A stretch of 64,000 nucleotides of DNA, taken from Lachnospiraceae bacterium (GTDB taxonomy: Bacteria > Bacillota > Clostridia > Lachnospirales > Lachnospiraceae). Where the stretch lies: contig AP025573.1 in the NCBI GenBank assembly GCA_022845895.1, positions 1,460,501-1,524,500 of the forward strand, read 5' to 3'. The translations under genes were made by a program, and so were the position numbers. The notes under the pieces are model-generated. The model ran no database searches. It was not told the origin of the DNA and was given only the letters and a program-made list of their open reading frames with translations. Of this stretch, positions 62,478 through 64,000 are shown piece after piece; position 1 is the stretch's first letter, and every line of letters starts with the position of its first letter.

Positions 62478-62639
62478 CTATTCGCCGCCTGGTCCGTCTT
62501 TTCTCGGACGTTCAGACTCCGGAAGTGGTTCAACTGATTTTTCGGAGTTGGAAGCGTTGATCTTACCGTCATAAGCGTCTTTGCTCTCCATATAGTCGAT
62601 TGGACGTTCCGTTGTAAATGAAGATTTATTTTCTTTCAT
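62478..62639 (-). CDS. Small hydrophilic protein, 53 aa
   Basis: Start ATG at 62639-62637 with AAAGGAG upstream (about 62653), stop at 62480-62478. The product begins MKENKSSFTTERPIDYMES and ends RPRKDGPGGE: no hydrophobic segment, about a third charged residues, plus many Ser/Pro/Glu. Not recognised. It is convergent with pflA and has element C upstream on the same strand. Composition and small size are compatible with a spore-type or disordered protein, but this is guesswork. Confidence 0.6.
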   Translation of the reverse strand: MKENKSSFTTERPIDYMESKDAYDGKINASNSEKSVEPLPESERPRKDGPGGE

Positions 62640-62759
62640 ACGTGCACACTCCTTTCAAAAGTATGATGCTCACACGTATGAGGAAATATGTATCTGAATT
62701 CATCTTCCTCATTGCAGACATCAGAACCATACTTGTCAGAAGCCCTGATTTAATCCCTT

Positions 62760-62844
62760 GGGCAACGAGCCAAAGCCAGGCCCGCTAGCCTTGGCGGCTG
62801 ACACGAGGGTCATATGCCCTGTAGCTCGCAGCGAGGTATTTGAC
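62760..62844 (-). ncRNA. Structured repeat element C, copy 2
   Basis: On the minus strand it reads like the copy at 31197: CTCG/CGAG hairpin (near 62823-62835) and GCCAAGGCTAG paired with CTGGCTTTGGC (62795-62769, two G-U pairs). It ends about 120 bases before the 53-aa gene. The remaining bases 62640-62759 hold no recognised feature. Confidence 0.55.
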
Positions 62845-62923
62845 TTCGCTGTACAGGATATAAGGAGTATAGTATAATTATACGATGACAGAAACATTAC
62901 CACAGAAGACAGGAGTGATGATT

Positions 62924-63862
62924 ATGATATATGAAGGGCAGATTTGCCGTGCACCTATGGAGCGGGCATCGTTCATGCTTCCGGTAATGGTAGGATGCTC
63001 TTATGGCAGGTGCAAGTTCTGCAACCTTTTCCGGCATCTGGCCTACAGAGAGATTCCGCTTTCGCAGGTTGAAGCCGAGCTGAGACGCGTCCGAGATATG
63101 AACGGGCGGCCGAGGAGAATATTTCTCGGGGATGGCAACGCATTTGGACTTAAGGCCGGACATCTGGAAAAAGTGCTCGACATGATTCGGGGCTATTTCC
63201 CTCAATGCGAGGCTGTCAACATGGACGCGACGGTAACGAGCATTCTCATGAAATCGGATGAAGAGCTGGCGATGCTCCATCGAAAGGGAGTCCGTCATCT
63301 GTATATCGGTATCGAAAGCGGCCTGGATGATGTACTGGCTTACATGGAGAAAGACCATGATATGAGTCAGGCCTATGAGGCTGTCAAGAGAATAAGCATG
63401 GCAGGAATGATATTTGATGCACATATTATGACAGGGGTGGCGGGCGCAGGCAGAGGAGCAGAAAATGCAGAGGCTCTTGCCGCCTTTTTGAACAGCACAT
63501 CTCCTCGGCATGTGGTCAACTTCTCCATGTTCCATCATAAGGAAGTGCCGCTGTACCAGCATATCCTGGACAATACTTTCCGGCCTGCGGATGAGCTTGA
63601 GAACCTCCGGGAAGAAAGAAGGCTGTTGGAGCTCATCAAGGCAGCAGGGGAACAGCCGGTCATATACGATGGATTCCATGATTATATACAGTTCCGTGTC
63701 CGGGGACGTCTGCCCGTGGACCGGACACAGATGCTTGATAAGCTCAAGGAGGCCATCAGACAGTATGAACACAGAAGCCCGGTAATCTCTTATGTACAGG
63801 GGGAGTGTCCCCATCTGGAGAAATGCGATGGACTTCAAAAAGTGTGGGATATGCAGACATGA
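62924..63862 (+). CDS. Radical SAM protein of unknown function (CX4CX2C)
   Basis: A 312-residue radical SAM protein. ATG 62924 (MIYEGQICRAPMERAS) has AGGAG 8 bases upstream; an ATG at 62885 lies at the probable transcript start. The cluster motif is C25, C30, C33 (GCSYGRCKFCN), with one residue more than the usual CX3CX2C, a spacing known in some HemN/ELP3-like groups. It contains DGNAFGLKAGHLEKVLDMI and LYIGIESGLDDVLAYMEKD, shared with HemN-like enzymes. The substrate is unknown. No TRAM or B12 domain is seen. Confidence 0.8.
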   Translation: MIYEGQICRAPMERASFMLPVMVGCSYGRCKFCNLFRHLAYREIPLSQVEAELRRVRDMNGRPRRIFLGDGNAFGLKAGHLEKVLDMIRGYFPQCEAVNMDATVTSILMKSDEELAMLHRKGVRHLYIGIESGLDDVLAYMEKDHDMSQAYEAVKRISMAGMIFDAHIMTGVAGAGRGAENAEALAAFLNSTSPRHVVNFSMFHHKEVPLYQHILDNTFRPADELENLREERRLLELIKAAGEQPVIYDGFHDYIQFRVRGRLPVDRTQMLDKLKEAIRQYEHRSPVISYVQGECPHLEKCDGLQKVWDMQT

Positions 63863-63931
63863 ATACCGGAACCTTAGGCAGCCTGTGCACTCCATATAGC
63901 GAGGGAATACCCGGCCAGGCAGAAAATGCAG

Positions 63932-63960
63932 TTGTTTTTATTCTTTCATATCGTTATAAT
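63932..63960 (+). promoter_or_regulatory. Promoter of the truncated last gene
   Basis: TTGTTT (63932-63937) and TATAAT (63955-63960), 17-base spacer. Confidence 0.6.
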
Positions 63961-63988
63961 AAGAACGGTAGATTGGAGTGTAGATATT

Positions 63989-64000
63989 ATGGCGAGAAGT
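63989..64000 (+). CDS. Start of an unidentified gene (3' partial)
   Basis: ATG at 63989 followed by GCG AGA AGT to the window end, with GGAGTG upstream and a promoter 30 bases before. Only four codons (MARS) are visible, so the product cannot be named. Confidence 0.45.

Overview
The window looks like chromosomal core DNA of an anaerobic, spore-forming Firmicute of the Lachnospiraceae (Clostridium cluster XIVa, Dorea / C. scindens type). This is inferred from AGGAGG-type ribosome binding sites, T-box, ZTP and manganese riboswitches, the HrcA/CIRCE-controlled groESL operon, sporulation genes (sigK, cotJABC), a glycyl-radical pyruvate formate-lyase, CodY and several families common in this group (DUF5688, DUF1292, IreB, YqeG). 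No phage, complete insertion sequence, CRISPR array or rRNA operon is visible.

Layout. 1-2.3 kb: end of an HD-GYP/GGDEF regulator and a GH25 lipoprotein. 2.3-7.4 kb: Mn riboswitch-mntP-prmA-rsmE, then a NifS-type desulfurase and thiI (tRNA thiolation). 7.5-7.8 kb: a degenerate HPr-like protein on the minus strand. 8-14.5 kb: housekeeping run mtaB-ireB-ruvX-DUF1292-fur-rnj-trmR-trhP. 14.6-15.8 kb: an orphan 2-hydroxyacyl-CoA dehydratase-like protein. 15.8-19.2 kb (minus): PfoR-like EIIC protein and a GlnK/GlnL-type two-component system. 19.3-25.7 kb: sigK, yifB/comM, dprA, topA, codY. 25.8-30.3 kb: groESL, guaB and two unknowns. 30.3-31.3 kb: a gene-free kilobase with structured repeats. 31.3-35.3 kb: galM, an amidase, T-box thrS. 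35.4-38.4 kb: a BaiH/FadH-like flavin reductase with a divergent LysR regulator. 38.5-44.8 kb: chorismate mutase-shikimate kinase fusion, yqeG, efp, unknowns, tRNA-Arg(CCG), azlCD. 44.8-48.5 kb (minus): YtrA-type ABC operon, nfo, a flavin reductase-rubredoxin fusion. 48.7-54.4 kb: argS, alaX, htrA, glyA. 54.5-57.4 kb: copA-csoR-copZ copper operon with CsoR-type operators. 58-59.2 kb: cotJABC. 59.2-62.4 kb: ZTP riboswitch, pflB, pflA. 62.5-64 kb: a 53-aa minus-strand gene, a radical SAM protein and the first codons of another gene.

The main unexplained signal lies in non-coding DNA. Two 231-bp elements in opposite orientation (30348-30578 and 30890-31120) have diverged in sequence, yet several stems appear to be kept by compensatory change, which suggests a structured RNA family. 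A second family of about 86 bp occurs at 31197-31283 (plus) and 62760-62844 (minus). A third family, hairpins built on GGGGTCAGACCCC, occurs between nifS and thiI, inside the 3' end of the PfoR-like gene (where it supplies the last codons and the stop), and on both sides of the pfl riboswitch; an unrelated 36-bp perfect hairpin follows thrS.
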